9,181 nt of DNA from JBLHUT01 sp047629975 (GTDB taxonomy: Bacteria > Pseudomonadota > Alphaproteobacteria > Rhodobacterales > Rhodobacteraceae). The DNA is taken from contig JBLHUT010000143.1 of the NCBI GenBank assembly GCA_047629975.1, positions 1 to 9,181 on the forward strand. The letters are read 5' to 3'. The notes beneath the pieces were generated by a model. That model did no database searches. It was not told the DNA's origin and was given only the letters and a program-made list of their open reading frames with translations. Below, one piece after another: positions 1-6,097 of this stretch; positions within the stretch are counted from its first letter, which is position 1; each line of letters starts with the position of its first letter. The position numbers and the translations under genes are program-made.

Positions 1-2
1 GG

Positions 3-965
3 GGCGAGATCGGGAATATGGCGATCGCGCGCGGCACCGTCATCGAACAGGCAATCTCTGGGTCAGGCGATGACACCCTGCTTGGAAACAGCGCAGACAA
101 CCAGCTCACTGGCGGAGACGGCGATGATTTGATCGACGGCGGTGACGGTGTCGACACTGCGGCCTATGCGCAGGCACAGGCAGGGGTCGTCGCCTCTTTG
201 AGTGCGCATGCAGCCTCTGGGGGAGCGGGCGATGATACGCTTTTGCGAATAGAGAACATTGTCGGATCGAACCATGATGACATCCTTTTCGGCGATGATG
301 CCGAAAACCGGTTGTCGGGCGGTTCGGGTGACGACACCCTGAAAGGCAGGGGCGGGCAGGATACGCTGGAAGGGGGCGCGGGGCGTGACCTTTTGTACGG
401 CGGCGGGGGCGATGATTTTCTGACTGGTGGTGCGGACGACGACATCCTGAAAGGGGGGGGCGGGTTTGACTGGCTTGTCGGAGACGACGGCGCGGATATC
501 TTGCGAGGCGGGGCCGGCGACGATGCCCTGCAAGGGGGGGCGCAGCACGACTCATTGTGGGGGCAAAGTGGCGCGGACCGGTTGTTCGGAGGGGACGGCG
601 ACGACCTGCTCGACGGAGGAAGCCACGACGATGACCTTTTTGGCGGAACCGGTAATGACGTCCTGAAAGGGCGCGGCGGAGCCGACCGGATAGACGGCGG
701 AACCGGCAACGACATCTTGCGCGGTGGCGCAGGGGCAGACACGTTCGTTTTTGCACCCGGCGACGGACACGACCGCATCAAGGATTGGCAGGATAACGCT
801 GATCTGCTTGACCTTACGGCCTTCGGCTTCACTGACTTTGCACAAGTCGTACAGGCGATGCACCACCAGAAAACAGCCCTGAAACTGGCATTTTCCGACC
901 AGAACATAATCATTCTCGAACACTTCGACCCAGTCCAGTTCGATGCGCAGGACGTAGTGTTGTAG
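3..965 (+). CDS. RTX calcium-binding exoprotein, C-terminal part (serralysin/M10-like C-terminal domain), 5' partial
   Basis: The reading frame is open to the left edge, so the ATG at position 18 is probably an internal Met: no Shine-Dalgarno precedes it and the frame encodes GEIGN before it. Residues below count from that Met. The opening, IARGTVIEQAISGSGDDTLL, resembles the start of the serralysin (peptidase M10) C-terminal domain. Residues 14-45 form a short glycine-aspartate repeat block. Residues 45-82 are the spacer VDTAAYA...TLLRIENIVGS common in alphaproteobacterial RTX proteins. Residues 83-240 hold about 17 nonapeptides of GGxGxDxLx type, which bind calcium as a parallel beta roll. 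The last 75 residues (DTFVF...DGHDRIKDW...LLDLTAFG, ending DVVL) look like a type I secretion C-terminal signal. No protease zinc motif is in the window, so protease identity is inferred. Secretion would be by a type I ABC/MFP/TolC system not seen here. Confidence 0.88.
   Translation, partial: GEIGNMAIARGTVIEQAISGSGDDTLLGNSADNQLTGGDGDDLIDGGDGVDTAAYAQAQAGVVASLSAHAASGGAGDDTLLRIENIVGSNHDDILFGDDAENRLSGGSGDDTLKGRGGQDTLEGGAGRDLLYGGGGDDFLTGGADDDILKGGGGFDWLVGDDGADILRGGAGDDALQGGAQHDSLWGQSGADRLFGGDGDDLLDGGSHDDDLFGGTGNDVLKGRGGADRIDGGTGNDILRGGAGADTFVFAPGDGHDRIKDWQDNADLLDLTAFGFTDFAQVVQAMHHQKTALKLAFSDQNIIILEHFDPVQFDAQDVVL
264..737 (+). repeat. RTX nonapeptide repeat block in coding sequence
   Basis: About 17 imperfect 27-nt units encode GGxGxDxLx nonapeptides. 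The repetition is clear at protein level and partly visible in DNA as recurring GGCGACGAC-like stretches. A shorter block of the same kind lies at about 57-150. The expected function is calcium-driven folding after export. Two units contain long G homopolymers (453-460 and 534-540). Confidence 0.88.
453..460 (+). repeat. G8 homopolymer inside the RTX gene
   Basis: Eight consecutive G follow AAA in the codons for Lys-Gly-Gly-Gly (residues 145-148 from the Met at 18). A G7 tract at 534-540 lies 81 nt downstream, exactly three 27-nt repeat units. Such tracts are prone to replication slippage and to sequencing error. The frame is intact as given. Confidence 0.95.
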
Positions 966-1191
966 CACCTGTCAGTCCGCTTATATGCCGCACTCACCGA
1001 CACTGACTTGTGCTGTGGCGACAACCGGACTAGACCAAGCGCCACTACTTTGGCATAGACAATCTTTATATTCGTGAGCCAGATATTTTTGTTGGCTCAT
1101 CGGCGCATATTGGCAAAAGCGGATTATACACGCTAAGTAAGCTCGACAGGCTTGTTATGTGGTTCGACCGGAAGTCGTGAAGGATTTGAGA
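966..1191. other. Intergenic region between the RTX gene and the sugar operon
   Basis: This 226-nt stretch has no supported gene and looks more AT-rich than its neighbours in its second half. It must hold the end of the RTX transcript and probably the promoter of the four-gene sugar operon. I see no convincing terminator: GTCAGT (971-976) can pair with ACTGAC (1002-1007), but the loop is 25 nt and no T run follows. No -35/-10 pair with normal spacing stands out. TTGGCA occurs at 1050-1055 and 1110-1115, but without a good -10 at 16-18 nt. Confidence 0.6.
1075..1099. promoter_or_regulatory. 7-bp inverted repeat, possible operator or transcript hairpin
   Basis: TGAGCCA (1075-1081) is followed after 11 nt by its exact complement TGGCTCA (1093-1099). 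The loop contains TTTTT rather than having a T run after the stem, so it is not a standard intrinsic terminator. It lies about 90 nt upstream of the sugar operon start, where an operator would be expected. Function is inferred only. Confidence 0.3.
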
Positions 1192-2334
1192 ATGAAGGTT
1201 ATTGTTCTTGGCGGGGACGGCTTTTGCGGCTGGCCCACCACATTGTATCTGGCTTCCAAAGGGCACGATGTCGTTATCGTCGACAATCTGGTTCGCCGCA
1301 CGATTGCTGATTCGATTGGTGCACAATCCCTGACGCCGATCCGGTCCATCGAACGGCGCATTGAAGCCGCCCAATCCATTGGCCGTGTCAGCTATCGACA
1401 TTGCGACATTGCGCGCGATCCGGCCGAATTCAAAGAAATCCTTGCAAAGGTTCAAGCCGATTGCATTGTCCACTTTGCCGAACAACGGTCTGCGCCGTAT
1501 TCGATGCTGGGTGACACAGAGCGACGGTATACGGTCGACAACAACATCAGCGGCACAAACAACCTGTTTTCCAGCCTTGTCGAACTCAAGCAGTTCCCCC
1601 ACGTGGTGCATCTGGGGACCATGGGCGTTTATGGCTACAACGATGATTTCGGAGAGATCCCCGAAGGGTATCTGGACATCACGATCAAGCAGACCCAAAA
1701 AGATGTGACAATCCCCTACCCCGGCAACCCCGGCTCGATCTATCACCTGACCAAGTGCCTTGATCACACATTGATGCAGTTCTACGCCAAGAACTGGGGC
1801 TTTCAGATCACCGATCTGCATCAGGGTATCGTCTGGGGCACAGATACGGACATTACCGCGCAAGACGAAGACCTCATCAACCGGTTTGACTATGACGGCG
1901 AATACGGAACAGTGCTGAACCGCCTGCTGAGCCAGTCACAGGTCGGCTATCCGTTGACAGTGTATGGCACGGGCGGCCAAAGCCGGGCTTTCATCCACAT
2001 TCAGGATACAGCACGTTGCGTGCAGCTTGCGGCTGAAAACCCGCCCGAACGCGGCGCGCGACCACAAGTCTTTAATCAGGTAAGTGAAGTGCTTAATGTG
2101 CGCGATCTGGCAGAAATGATCAGCAGCCAGACCGGCACCGAAATCAGCTACATGGATAACCCGCGCAAGGAACTTGCCGCGAACAAACTGAAAGTGTCGA
2201 ACCTGGGACTACGGAGCCTGGGGTTCAAGCCGATCACGCTTGAAGGGTCACTGATGACCGAGATCAACAACACTGTTGGCAAATATTCGGACCGGCTTGA
2301 TAAATCCATGATCGCCTCAAAAGCCCGATGGTGA
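1192..2334 (+). CDS. sqdB: UDP-sulfoquinovose synthase (SqdB family) NAD-dependent epimerase
   Basis: This 380-residue extended short-chain dehydrogenase matches the SqdB/SQD1 family, which converts UDP-glucose and sulfite to UDP-sulfoquinovose with bound NAD in the cytoplasm. The diagnostic start GGDGFCGW (residues 7-14) is the NAD-binding loop of this family. Further family hallmarks are LVRR (33-36), HFAEQRSAPYSM (94-105), LGTMGVYG (141-148) with catalytic Thr143, Tyr184-x3-Lys188 (YHLTK), INRFDYDGEYGTVLNR (229-244), LTVYGTGGQSRAF (255-267) and VFNQ (293-296). The ATG at 1192 is chosen over a GTG at 1159 because AGGA sits 7 nt before it and the protein then begins MKVIVLGG. The gene leads a four-gene string and overlaps the next gene by 7 nt. 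SqdB usually serves sulfolipid synthesis; here the neighbours are glycan genes, so a sulfonated sugar for a polysaccharide is inferred. A different product within the same fold cannot be excluded. Confidence 0.85.
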   Translation: MKVIVLGGDGFCGWPTTLYLASKGHDVVIVDNLVRRTIADSIGAQSLTPIRSIERRIEAAQSIGRVSYRHCDIARDPAEFKEILAKVQADCIVHFAEQRSAPYSMLGDTERRYTVDNNISGTNNLFSSLVELKQFPHVVHLGTMGVYGYNDDFGEIPEGYLDITIKQTQKDVTIPYPGNPGSIYHLTKCLDHTLMQFYAKNWGFQITDLHQGIVWGTDTDITAQDEDLINRFDYDGEYGTVLNRLLSQSQVGYPLTVYGTGGQSRAFIHIQDTARCVQLAAENPPERGARPQVFNQVSEVLNVRDLAEMISSQTGTEISYMDNPRKELAANKLKVSNLGLRSLGFKPITLEGSLMTEINNTVGKYSDRLDKSMIASKARW

Positions 2335-3263
2335 CGCGCATCGTCATGACCGGCGGGCTTGGCTTTGTCGGTCAAAATCTGGCGCATCACCTGCGCGCGA
2401 AGCCCGAGGCGTACCGTCTGACCGCGCTTGACTGGTTTGATGCGGCTCAGGACGACGAAAAAGCCCTGTTTGACGAAATTTATCAGGGTTGTTTTACACA
2501 TCCTGCCGCGCTGGAGCTGATTGCGCAGGCTGATGTGGTGGTGCATCTTGCCGCCCGCACAACCGTGCAGGAAAGCATTGATAACCCGATGGCAACGTTT
2601 ACCGAAAACGTAGAAAAGACGCAGACGCTGCTAGAGCATTTGCGGATTCACGCCCCGGAAACAAAAGTGATCTTTGCCTCGACCGGCGGCGCGATCATCG
2701 GTGATTACGACGGCGCAATTGATGAATCCGTACCCCCCTGCCCGCTCTCGCCGTATGGCGCCTCGAAGCTTGCCGTCGAAGGGCTTTTGTCAGCCTATCG
2801 CGGCTCCTTTGGGCTGAACGCGGCATCGCTGCGGTTTTCAAACGTTTACGGCCCGAATTCGCGCCGCAAAAGCAGTGTCGTAGCCGCCTATTGCAAAATG
2901 TATCTCCGCGACGGCGTCTTGAAGGTAAACGGTGATGGCCAGCAAACCCGCGACTATATCTATGTCGCCGATATTGCCGAAGTCATCTATCGGGTCATCG
3001 AAAAAGACGCTCAGGGTGTGTTTCAACTGGGAACAGGACACGGCACATCCATTCTGGAAATCGTCGAGCATTTTCGCGACTGCGTGCCAGAGGCAGCACC
3101 CGAGATCATGTTCGCCCCCGCGCTAACTGGCGAGGTCCGCCACAACAAGGCAAACATCGACCATGTTCAGCAGACCCTCGACTTTACGCCGCAATGGGAC
3201 CTTCAATCGGGCATTGCCGCCACACTGGACTGGTTCCGCGCCGAATTGAAGGCGCGCGACTGA
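2328..3263 (+). CDS. NAD-dependent epimerase/dehydratase, GalE-like extended SDR
   Basis: This 311-residue extended SDR probably acts on a nucleotide sugar in the cytoplasm. Visible motifs are the Rossmann loop TGGLGFVG (residues 8-15), DVVVHLAA (69-76), the catalytic Ser118/Thr119 (FASTGG), Tyr143-x3-Lys147 (YGASK), RFSNVYGP (169-176) and NGDGQQTRDYIYVAD (201-215). These are typical of UDP-sugar 4-epimerases and related dehydratases (GalE/RfbB/WcaG group), and the length is normal for a short GalE-type enzyme. The exact sugar cannot be read from the sequence. The start ATGGTGA overlaps the stop of the sqdB-like gene, which argues for translational coupling, and the protein opens MVTRIVMTGG as expected for the family. 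A later ATG at 2351 would cut the first beta strand. Confidence 0.85.
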   Translation: MVTRIVMTGGLGFVGQNLAHHLRAKPEAYRLTALDWFDAAQDDEKALFDEIYQGCFTHPAALELIAQADVVVHLAARTTVQESIDNPMATFTENVEKTQTLLEHLRIHAPETKVIFASTGGAIIGDYDGAIDESVPPCPLSPYGASKLAVEGLLSAYRGSFGLNAASLRFSNVYGPNSRRKSSVVAAYCKMYLRDGVLKVNGDGQQTRDYIYVADIAEVIYRVIEKDAQGVFQLGTGHGTSILEIVEHFRDCVPEAAPEIMFAPALTGEVRHNKANIDHVQQTLDFTPQWDLQSGIAATLDWFRAELKARD

Positions 3264-3282
3264 ACAAGGTAGCAGGCAGGCA

Positions 3283-4386
3283 ATGAGGGTTCTTTATGTC
3301 ACGGCGAATGTGCTTGGCGATGCGGGCGCGAACGCGGCCGAGATTTTCCCGCGTCTTGCGGTTGCCGATGCCCGCATCGAACATGTGATCGTCGCCGATT
3401 TCGAACACAACAAAATATTCATCAAAGACCGCCAAAAGGCCGAATTCCTGCGACTGAAGGCGTATAAATCGCCTTGGGTGCAAGCGTGGCGTTCTGCCCG
3501 CCGGATCGCCAAAAAGGCAAAAGACAGCCGGATCGACCTGATCCACGTGTTCTATCGCCAACCGAATGTGCCGCTGCTGATTTTCCTGCGACTCTGGCTG
3601 ATCGTACTGTGGGCACCCGCACGCCTGATTATGGACCACCGGTCGGTCAACCTTGCGCGGGGGCGCCGTGCGGTTTTCAAAAAGCTGCGCAATTTGGTGA
3701 TGCAGGTGTTTACCCATCACCTTGCCGGAAATCCGTGGGCGGCGGAAACAAATCATTTCGTGATCTGGAAGCCAAAGCACATTATCGATCTTGGCTATGA
3801 TGCCCTGCCTGAGGGCGAAGCCGCAGCCCCCGCCAAAGGCGCCCCCTGCCGGATCTGGTTTATCGGCAGTTTGCGCCCACTCAACCGGAAGTCGGAATTC
3901 CTGATCGAGGTTTTCGACAAGATCGCGGCCTCGGGGAGGGCAACCCGCCCGATCGAGATCCACGTCGCGGGCCCCGTGCGCGCCGCACAAGCCACCGCTC
4001 TGCGGGCCAATCCGATGGTCAAGATTTACGGGCGATTGCCGCGCCACAAGCTGTATGCATTTCTGCGCGCCAAACCCGGCATCGGCGTGGCCTTTATGAA
4101 CGATGAATTCCACAGCTTTGCGCCCTCGCTCAAGTTCGTTGAATACGCCATCATGCAATTCGGCATCGTGGCAAGCGACACCCTTGGCCTGCGCACACAG
4201 GCCGAACGGATGAACCTGCCCGGTGTCGTTTTTGCCAAGGAAGACAGCGACGAATGGGCCGCAAAACTGCTCGATGCGGCAAACGCATGGGCCGGTCTGG
4301 CACCGGTCTGGGCCGATGCACCGCTTTGGTCGTACGAGGACATATTCTCGCGGCAGGTTGTCGGCCTTTACGAGCGCCTTGTTTGA
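3283..4386 (+). CDS. GT-B fold glycosyltransferase (family 4-like)
   Basis: This 367-residue protein is probably a cytoplasmic, membrane-associated glycosyltransferase of the GT-B fold that adds one sugar to a lipid-linked glycan. The N-terminal half opens MRVLYVTANVLGDAGANAAE, a typical GT4 first strand with a glycine loop, and contains a hydrophobic and basic stretch (residues 98-116) that could dock on the membrane. The C-terminal half shows WFIGSLRP (192-199), IHVAGP (226-231), VKIYGRLPRHKLYAFL (246-261) and FAPSLKFVEYAIMQFGIVASD (279-299), matching the nucleotide-binding domain. The canonical GT4 E-x7-E motif is not intact; only E287 and an earlier E275 are seen. Donor and acceptor cannot be assigned. 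The gene lies 19 nt after the epimerase and 1 nt before the next glycosyltransferase. Confidence 0.75.
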   Translation: MRVLYVTANVLGDAGANAAEIFPRLAVADARIEHVIVADFEHNKIFIKDRQKAEFLRLKAYKSPWVQAWRSARRIAKKAKDSRIDLIHVFYRQPNVPLLIFLRLWLIVLWAPARLIMDHRSVNLARGRRAVFKKLRNLVMQVFTHHLAGNPWAAETNHFVIWKPKHIIDLGYDALPEGEAAAPAKGAPCRIWFIGSLRPLNRKSEFLIEVFDKIAASGRATRPIEIHVAGPVRAAQATALRANPMVKIYGRLPRHKLYAFLRAKPGIGVAFMNDEFHSFAPSLKFVEYAIMQFGIVASDTLGLRTQAERMNLPGVVFAKEDSDEWAAKLLDAANAWAGLAPVWADAPLWSYEDIFSRQVVGLYERLV

Positions 4387-4387
4387 C

Positions 4388-5197
4388 ATGGACCCACGGC
4401 ATTTTATTGCGATTCACCATCACCGCTATCACGCAGCAAAAGGTGTGGAGGCCGCGGTAAGATCCGTCGTACAGGCCGCGCGGCACCTGCCCGCCGGATC
4501 GGCACGAATGGTCTTCTTTTACGACCCCGAAAGCGACCTTCCTGCGGACATCCATGATCTTCTTGCGCGTCTCGGAGTGGAAAAGGTCATGGGCTTTGCT
4601 GCTTCCAGCGGCGCACGCCTCAATAGCCAGATTGATATGGCGGTCGCAGCAAAGGCACAGATCTTTTACCGCGTAGATGCAGACGATGTCGTGGCCCCCC
4701 AAAGGTTCGCGCAACAAGCAACCCTGTTTGCCACAAGTGCAATCGATGTGTGCGGTGGCGGGTTGACCTATGCCGTTAACGACACGCACGAACGTTTTGA
4801 TGTCATCCCAAAGGCGACACCGGGGCCTTGGGACTATTTGCTCAACTGCGCAATGCTCCATCCGACGCTGGCCTTCCGGCTGGACACGTTTCAAAAGGCG
4901 GGGCTAAAGTATTGGGACCAACGACTTGAAGACAAGCACCTTGGCCTGCAAATTCGCAAGGCGGGGCTGGTTCTGAAAAATACGCCCATGATCCTTGGCC
5001 ACTATCATCTGGACCCCGCATCGCGCAGTTCGGCGCAGGCGGCACGGCTCAACCTGTCGCTGAACAAAGCCTATCTGAAAACGATCCGCCGCTTTGATTT
5101 ATTGCCGCTGGCCTATCTGATCTACCTGTCAAGCATGCTTGCGCCCAGCCACCAACTACGCCGGATACGGCAGTGGTTGCGTCACAGACCGTCCTAG
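4388..5197 (+). CDS. Family 2-like GT-A glycosyltransferase
   Basis: This 269-residue protein fits a cytoplasmic GT-A glycosyltransferase. The metal and nucleotide-sugar binding DxD is seen as VDADD (residues 96-100), followed by PQRFAQQ, and the probable catalytic base pair is LED at 180-182 in the WDQRLEDKHLGLQIRKAG segment. NCAMLHPTLAFR (153-164) fits the acceptor-side HP region of family 2 enzymes. The C-terminus is basic with a hydrophobic stretch at 239-252, consistent with membrane association. The start is taken at 4388, 1 nt after the previous stop (TGACATG). The frame stays open upstream to 4223, but that part lies in the previous gene in another frame and its sequence looks non-coding. 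The gene ends in a stop codon interlocked with that of the convergent permease gene. Sugar specificity is unknown. Confidence 0.78.
   Translation: MDPRHFIAIHHHRYHAAKGVEAAVRSVVQAARHLPAGSARMVFFYDPESDLPADIHDLLARLGVEKVMGFAASSGARLNSQIDMAVAAKAQIFYRVDADDVVAPQRFAQQATLFATSAIDVCGGGLTYAVNDTHERFDVIPKATPGPWDYLLNCAMLHPTLAFRLDTFQKAGLKYWDQRLEDKHLGLQIRKAGLVLKNTPMILGHYHLDPASRSSAQAARLNLSLNKAYLKTIRRFDLLPLAYLIYLSSMLAPSHQLRRIRQWLRHRPS
5194..5197. other. Interlocked convergent stop codons (CTAG)
   Basis: The palindrome CTAG gives TAG to the plus-strand glycosyltransferase (5195-5197) and TAG to the minus-strand permease (complement of 5194-5196). The genes overlap by 4 bp with no room for separate terminators. ACCGTC (5188-5193) and GACGGT (5214-5219) could form a 6-bp stem with a 20-nt loop around this point, but no T run follows on either strand. 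Confidence 0.9.
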
Positions 5198-5994
5198 TTG
5201 AGCATCAAAATCCGACGGTGAAAATGATACAACAAAAACAACCCGACAACCGCAGGAACAAGCGCAAAGGCATAGACATAGATAAATGACACCCAGTCGG
5301 GGTTATACGTGCCAAAAAACCCGCTGCGCGAATACCCCGTGACATGAACCAACGGGTTCCACCAGATAACGGCCTGATATGTTTCGGGCACGTCTTCATA
5401 AATGAACAATACCCCTGACAGCAGCATCAAAGGCCGCGTCAGAATTCGGTAAATCCGGTTCCAAACCGGAAAATAATGCCAGAAAAAGCAGTTTGCGATG
5501 CCGACACCGGCCCCCAAAGCTCCAGCCATAACCATCGCCGCAACAATTCGCTCGAACCGGTAACTTGTCTCGGTCACGAACCACAGCTCGATCCCCAATG
5601 TGATAAAATAGAACACAACGATCTGCGTCACAAACGCAAGGATCATGCGCGCCAGAATTGCGTCCACAAAGGTGACGCTGGGATAACCCAAAAGCTGCCT
5701 TGAAAAGGTGATCGCCCCCGCACAGCGGCGTTGCACGTCGATAAACGTCGCAAAAGGAAGAACGCCAGCCGCAAAATAGATCGGAAAATTCGATCCAAGC
5801 GCAGGCGCCCGAAATGCAAGACTGGCCACATAGGAAAACAACGCGATACCAAGCACGGGCTCGAGGATTTTCCACAAGTATCCTCCCAACGCCTTGCCGT
5901 GCGTTGTGGCCATTTCGCGCAAAATCAAAGCAAAAACTGCTCGAAGCATGGCAAAGCGACGCGGTGAAACCCGTCTGTGATGCGCGAAACTCAT
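5194..5994 (-). CDS. kpsM: Polysaccharide ABC transporter permease, KpsM/Wzm type
   Basis: This 266-residue polytopic inner membrane protein is the expected membrane half of a polysaccharide exporter of the ABC-2 type, partner of the KpsT-like ATPase at 7364. After a basic cytoplasmic N-terminus comes RAVFALILREMATTHGKALG (residues 18-37), the conserved region before the first membrane helix in KpsM proteins, then WKILEPVLGIALFSYV (41-56). Hydrophobic segments fall at about 43-62, 70-88, 112-138, 150-172, 183-200 and 237-256, giving the usual six. WWNPLVHVTGYSRSGFFG (211-228) matches the family's YNPL-x-H-x3-E/Y-R-x-G region. The start is placed at 5994, with AGG 9 nt upstream. An in-frame ATG at 6132 would add 46 residues reaching into the divergent kpsE-like gene and is unlikely. 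The gene is unusual in being split from kpsT and placed on the opposite strand. Confidence 0.9.
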   Translation of the reverse strand: MSFAHHRRVSPRRFAMLRAVFALILREMATTHGKALGGYLWKILEPVLGIALFSYVASLAFRAPALGSNFPIYFAAGVLPFATFIDVQRRCAGAITFSRQLLGYPSVTFVDAILARMILAFVTQIVVFYFITLGIELWFVTETSYRFERIVAAMVMAGALGAGVGIANCFFWHYFPVWNRIYRILTRPLMLLSGVLFIYEDVPETYQAVIWWNPLVHVTGYSRSGFFGTYNPDWVSFIYVYAFALVPAVVGLFLLYHFHRRILMLN

Positions 5995-6025
5995 CGTTTT
6001 TGACCTGTTTTGACCCTGTTTTGAC
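5995..6025 (-). repeat. Three-copy 10-11 bp tandem repeat in the divergent control region
   Basis: Read on the minus strand, 6025 to 5995 is GTCAAAACAGG, GTCAAAACAG and GTCAAAAACG with no spacers. On the plus strand it appears as three TTTTGAC motifs 10 and 11 bp apart, about one helical turn. It abuts the kpsM start codon, supplies its AGG, and overlaps the -35 of the candidate kpsE promoter. It looks like a cooperative protein binding array, but no specific regulator is recognised. Confidence 0.65.
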
Positions 6026-6039
6026 GTTAACGATAGACT
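6010..6039 (+). promoter_or_regulatory. Candidate sigma-70 type promoter for kpsE-kpsT
   Basis: TTGACC (6010-6015) and TAGACT (6034-6039) are separated by 18 nt, matching five and four of six consensus bases. Transcription would begin near 6046, about 50 nt before the chosen kpsE start. The -35 lies inside the tandem repeat, so a protein bound there could block or assist polymerase. Alphaproteobacterial promoters are often weak matches, so this is tentative. Confidence 0.4.
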
Positions 6040-6040
6040 T

Positions 6041-6055
6041 TGCTCAAGTCGAGCA
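6041..6055. promoter_or_regulatory. 15-bp dyad, candidate operator
   Basis: TGCTC (6041-6045) and GAGCA (6051-6055) are exact inverted copies around AAGTC, right after the candidate -10 and over the expected transcription start. This is the size and position of a typical dimeric repressor site. As RNA it would give only a 5-bp stem. No known regulator is recognised. Confidence 0.35.
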
Positions 6056-6086
6056 GGCATAAACATCACAACTGCGATGCAGACCC

Positions 6087-6092
6087 AAAAGG
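6087..6092 (+). promoter_or_regulatory. Ribosome binding site deciding the kpsE start
   Basis: AAAAGG ends 5 nt before the ATG at 6098. The in-frame ATG at 6077 has only CATCACAACTGCG before it, with no purine-rich site, so 6098 is preferred. Confidence 0.55.
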
Positions 6093-6097
6093 CAGCA

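Noticed and set aside
57..737. Repetitive DNA as a CRISPR array or non-coding tandem repeat
   Set aside because: There are no constant repeats with unique spacers; the 27-nt periodicity is explained by RTX nonapeptides in an open frame.
966..1010. Intrinsic terminator after the RTX gene
   Set aside because: The GTCAGT/ACTGAC stem has a 25-nt loop and no following T run.
164..1045. Minus-strand open frame opposite the RTX repeats
   Set aside because: It is rich in Pro and Ser, as expected from the complement of Gly-Asp repeats; the plus-strand frame has unmistakable RTX structure.
1159..1191. GTG start for the sqdB-like gene
   Set aside because: The ATG at 1192 has AGGA at good spacing and gives the family-typical MKVIVLGGDG start.
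1066..1863. Minus-strand open frame of 265 codons opposite the sqdB-like gene
   Set aside because: It is antisense to strongly conserved coding sequence and has no recognisable domain or ribosome site.
4223..4387. Upstream extension of the GT-A glycosyltransferase
   Set aside because: It overlaps the previous gene in another frame and does not resemble a GT N-terminus; the family start MDPRHFIAIHHHRYH begins at 4388.
3184..4389. Long minus-strand open frame of about 400 codons opposite the GT-B glycosyltransferase
   Set aside because: It lies exactly antisense to a gene with clear family motifs, its protein shows no recognisable domain, and long antisense frames are common in GC-rich DNA with this codon use.
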